A stretch of DNA of 64,000 bases, from contig OMZS01000014.1 of NCBI GenBank assembly GCA_900315565.1, positions 95,025 to 159,024 of the forward strand, written 5' to 3'. The position numbers were made by a program, and so were the translations under genes. Origin of the DNA: an uncultured Prevotellaceae bacterium (lineage in GTDB: Bacteria > Bacteroidota > Bacteroidia > Bacteroidales > Bacteroidaceae). Of this stretch, positions 61,605 to 64,000 are shown one piece after another. Each line of letters opens with the position of its first letter. The first letter of the stretch is position 1. The notes under the pieces were generated by a model that worked only from the letters and a program-made list of their open reading frames with translations, was not told the origin of the DNA and searched no databases.

Positions 61605-61697
61605 ATTGTTAATTCATAATTCATAATTCATAATGCAAAATGCATAATGCTTAATGCATAATTCATAATTCATAATGCATAATAATTATCAATTGTC
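61605..61697. repeat. ATAATGC/ATAATTC repeat upstream of the efflux gene
   Basis: Head-to-tail AATTCAT and AATGCAT units, the reverse complement of those beyond the other end of the gene. A TTATCAATTGTCAATTAAT string follows, like the TTGACAATTGATAATTGAT near 32173. Confidence 0.65.
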
Positions 61698-61699
61698 AA

Positions 61700-61876
61700 T
61701 TAATCTTCGTCCCACACCGAATATCTGGGCTTGACGAGGAGATTGTCGTGGTTGTTTTCATCTTCATCTTCCTCGCTGTCGTTGACAGGCACTGAAGTTA
61801 CAACATCATCCATCAAAGAATATCCGTCTGTGAGTTCCAGCCATTTTGTTTCTGGTTTGCAATAAATCGTCTTCAT
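61700..61876 (-). CDS. Small acidic hypothetical protein, 58 residues
   Basis: It begins MKTIYCKPETKWLELTDG and continues with an acidic stretch SEEDEDENNHDN before ending YSVWDED. I recognise a general pattern of short MKxxYxKPET peptides found beside surface-protein genes in Prevotella, but no function is known. There is no signal peptide or membrane helix. It lies 24 bases after the large secreted-protein gene on the same strand, so it is probably in that operon. The intact frame and the family-like start support it. Confidence 0.6.
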   Translation of the reverse strand: MKTIYCKPETKWLELTDGYSLMDDVVTSVPVNDSEEDEDENNHDNLLVKPRYSVWDED

Positions 61877-61900
61877 ATTTTAAAAAACATTTATCATTTA

Positions 61901-64000
61901 TCATTTAATGATCACCTTCTGTCCATTTACGATATACACGCCCTTTGTGGGTTTCTCCACACGGCGTCCCTGTAGATCGTAATAGGGACCTACAAGCTGT
62001 TCAGCGTTCTCTATGGCCTGGATGGCATCGGTGGTGTCTTCGAAGAAGGCACAGAACTCATTGGCTCCTTCCACATTGGCTTCAACAGGCAGATAGACGC
62101 GGCCTGCACCGAGTTTTCCACCGGTCCACTTATAGAAGCCTACGCCCTTGCTCTTTTTGCTGAGTACATAGACAGAAGTGCTACCCTTCACGCCTTCGGT
62201 CTCGCTGTCGCTCACCTCCAGCAGGTTCACCTCGGGTGCTGGAATACCTGGCGCTGGGTAGAATGTTATTCGTTTCAAATTATACGTTCCTTTTGAACTA
62301 TGGAGCAAGTAGGGTTCTCCACTTTTCAGTTGATCAACCTTTTGCAGCATAGCCTTGCTCTGTCCATCACCTCGTTCTACGGATGTCACCACGTAAACAT
62401 CAAGATCACCATCTATGGGTTCCGCATCATAGTCGCTCACGATGGTTTTCCACTCGGCATCACCTATTTCTACTGGATATTCATCATATTGTTTAAAGAC
62501 GAAGATACGCGGCAGCATGGCTTTTTCGTTATCTATATCTTCTGGTTTCTTGGTGTTGAACGAAGCCATGAACATGTCGAAGGAGCCAATGTCGAAGGTA
62601 CTCTCCTCTTCCTCTTCGGCGGGTTCCTCGGGATCTTCCCCTTCTTCTTTATTTCCACCCATACCTTCGAACATCCCCATCATGGATTCCATGTCAAAGG
62701 AACTGGTAAGCACGATGGTGTTCTGCAAATCATCTGGAACTTCACAGAATTTGATGGTAGCAATGTCATTATTAAAGGTGATACTGACCTTGCAGCTGTC
62801 CACTTCGCCGACTGCTTCTGCCTTGGTGCCCACTTTCAATCCGGCGCTTGGGTTGAACATTTCCATCATCTCATCCATGTTGAATCCGCCAGTGTTCCCT
62901 TGTCCTGTATTCTCATTTGTTTCTTCGGTTGTTTCATTCTTAGCTTTATTGGAGGCATAGAGGTAAAGTTTCTCGCCGTTCTCGTTCTTGCCAACGTTGA
63001 GATACCAGTAGGGATTGTTGTCACTGTCATAATTATCCGCTTGTTCAAGAATAATCTCTTGAGTGTTTTTGGGTAAATCATTATATTTGATACAATCCTT
63101 GTTGTTGGCGTTGGGGGCGATTTTGCCATCAGCGACTTTCTTTCCACTTTTGCCACCTCCCATCATGGAGTTGTCTATACCCTGAGTGTAGTGGGTTGTC
63201 TCAGTCCCCTCATCGCTATCTTTCGTCCTTGTGCCTACAATGATCATGCGTAGCGAACTATTTTGTCTTTTAAATATATCATAGTTATACTCAAGTTCAT
63301 TTTTAGTCTTTGCCAGCACATATTCGCCCACGTTCATGCCTTCGGGCTCCTTGTCTCTTGGCAACACCTCAAGTTGGAACTTGCGCTTCATGGTGTAGGA
63401 CTTTTCCTTGGAATCTGAATCGTTAGGATCCTTTTCCTGAAGCACAACCTTTATCTTGACAGTAATCTTGGTCATTCCAGGATTGACGGCAGTGAATGTG
63501 CTGTCAGTTCCCTCTTCGTTTTTCACCCACTTGGCAATTTCCTCGTCGGCAGACTTAATTTGAGCAGGCTTGATTTTTTCTGCTGATATGGGCTCGCCAT
63601 TAGCAGCGGGCTTGCCAGAAGCCAGTGTATAGAAGAAATCCTGATCCGTGGGCAGTTTCTTCTCGTAAGCGGTGTATGTGTGCTGATTCTGAACAAGAAG
63701 AGTCATGTCAAGCTTATGCAGGTAGTTCAGCTCGTCAATCTTAGCAGTCTTCTTGGGTTCGTCGTTGCCTCCACCGCCCATCAGACTTGAAAACATGTTA
63801 TTGTCCTCAGAGCTGACCAGCGGACCATAAACCAAAACCTCGTCGCCAGGGCTCAAGTCTTTCAGTTCGTCTGGGACCACGCTGTTCGCAGTTCCGCCCG
63901 CTTTGGCCAGGCCTCTGCCGTTGACCACTTTCAGGCGGTCGTCTTTTGTGCCATCATCAGAGATGTAGTAGGTGAGTCCTTCAGAGCTGCCCATGCCGGG
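61901..64000 (-). CDS. Large secreted protein with putative C-terminal sorting tail, N-terminus cut
   Basis: The reading frame is open through base 64000, so the N-terminus is missing; the ATG at 63994 is probably internal. About 699 residues are visible. I recognise no catalytic domain. There are beta-rich segments (PGMTKITVKIKVVLQEKD resembles an Ig-like repeat), Gly/Met-rich patches (MGGGGNDEP, MMGGGKSGK) and a strongly acidic run near the middle (NKEEGEDPEEPAEEEEE). The end, YYDLQGRRVEKPTKGVYIVNG then QKVIIK, resembles the short C-terminal tail seen on many exported Prevotella proteins and type IX cargos. porQ elsewhere in the window shows such a system is present. Confidence 0.7.
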   Translation of the reverse strand, partial: PGMGSSEGLTYYISDDGTKDDRLKVVNGRGLAKAGGTANSVVPDELKDLSPGDEVLVYGPLVSSEDNNMFSSLMGGGGNDEPKKTAKIDELNYLHKLDMTLLVQNQHTYTAYEKKLPTDQDFFYTLASGKPAANGEPISAEKIKPAQIKSADEEIAKWVKNEEGTDSTFTAVNPGMTKITVKIKVVLQEKDPNDSDSKEKSYTMKRKFQLEVLPRDKEPEGMNVGEYVLAKTKNELEYNYDIFKRQNSSLRMIIVGTRTKDSDEGTETTHYTQGIDNSMMGGGKSGKKVADGKIAPNANNKDCIKYNDLPKNTQEIILEQADNYDSDNNPYWYLNVGKNENGEKLYLYASNKAKNETTEETNENTGQGNTGGFNMDEMMEMFNPSAGLKVGTKAEAVGEVDSCKVSITFNNDIATIKFCEVPDDLQNTIVLTSSFDMESMMGMFEGMGGNKEEGEDPEEPAEEEEESTFDIGSFDMFMASFNTKKPEDIDNEKAMLPRIFVFKQYDEYPVEIGDAEWKTIVSDYDAEPIDGDLDVYVVTSVERGDGQSKAMLQKVDQLKSGEPYLLHSSKGTYNLKRITFYPAPGIPAPEVNLLEVSDSETEGVKGSTSVYVLSKKSKGVGFYKWTGGKLGAGRVYLPVEANVEGANEFCAFFEDTTDAIQAIENAEQLVGPYYDLQGRRVEKPTKGVYIVNGQKVIIK

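Overview
The window looks like chromosome from a Bacteroidales bacterium, most likely a Prevotella-type (Prevotellaceae) species. The evidence is the TAnnTTTG promoter motif before many genes, a PorQ-cmk-ispH cluster, a fused MurF-alanine racemase, a bifunctional Fkp (fucokinase / GDP-fucose pyrophosphorylase), a class II (B12) ribonucleotide reductase, an rsfS-ftsH-cdsA cluster and several Bacteroidetes-specific DUF families. Most of the window is fairly GC-rich and densely coding. The exact species cannot be told from this alone.

Layout. 1-8.5 kb: lpxB (cut by the left edge) and surE on the minus strand, diverging from parA-parB, a DUF5683 protein, a MltD-type lytic transglycosylase and a Rel/SpoT enzyme. 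8.5-18.5 kb: pectinesterase, a very large alpha-2-macroglobulin-like protein with a DUF1573 partner, MeaB and IspH. 18.6-24.6 kb: cmk and porQ (minus), a TonB protein, a short-chain prenyl synthase, a TatD nuclease carrying an in-frame repeat insertion, and a secreted lipoprotein alpha/beta-hydrolase. 24.6-29.4 kb: an accessory, visibly AT-richer island. It holds a palindromic repeat element, an exact 85-bp tandem repeat, a small zinc-ribbon gene, a DpnD-like gene, a long structured RNA leader and a DpnII-type (GATC) restriction-modification operon. 29.5-41.7 kb: nrdJ, folB, a cell-wall amidase, an MlaD protein, dnaA, a phytase-like phosphatase, an ExbB/unknown/ExbD/ExbD operon and an Lrp/AsnC regulator. 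41.8-53.2 kb: a hexuronate-type MFS transporter, the fkp-GSCFA-murF/alr operon, a fucose permease, and an ECF sigma factor with a membrane protein and a DUF4252 protein. 53.2-64 kb: GH26 and GH5 glycanases, cdsA-ftsH-rsfS, tRNA-Gln, a DUF4421 protein, a TolC-type outer membrane lipoprotein, a 58-residue peptide and a large secreted protein with a putative C-terminal sorting signal, cut by the right edge.

How it fits together. Much of the content is envelope biology: lipid A (lpxB), phospholipid (cdsA, mlaD), peptidoglycan (murF-alr, amidase, transglycosylase), energised outer-membrane transport (TonB, ExbB/ExbD), type IX secretion (porQ and a possible cargo) and outer-membrane efflux. A second theme is plant or host glycan use: pectinesterase, mannanase, GH5, hexuronate transporter, fucose permease and Fkp.

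The most interesting material is regulatory or repetitive. (1) A DpnII island has three TTTTGATC sites phased 10 and 20 bp apart before dpnD, and an attenuator-like RNA before the methylase. (2) A CGTGAG-N12-CTCACG palindrome family occurs at two distant loci, one as an 85-bp tandem array and one with CTCACG repeated every 21 bp. (3) Three conserved enzymes (LpxB, TatD, Fkp) each carry an in-frame insertion of sequence that elsewhere looks like intergenic repeat.
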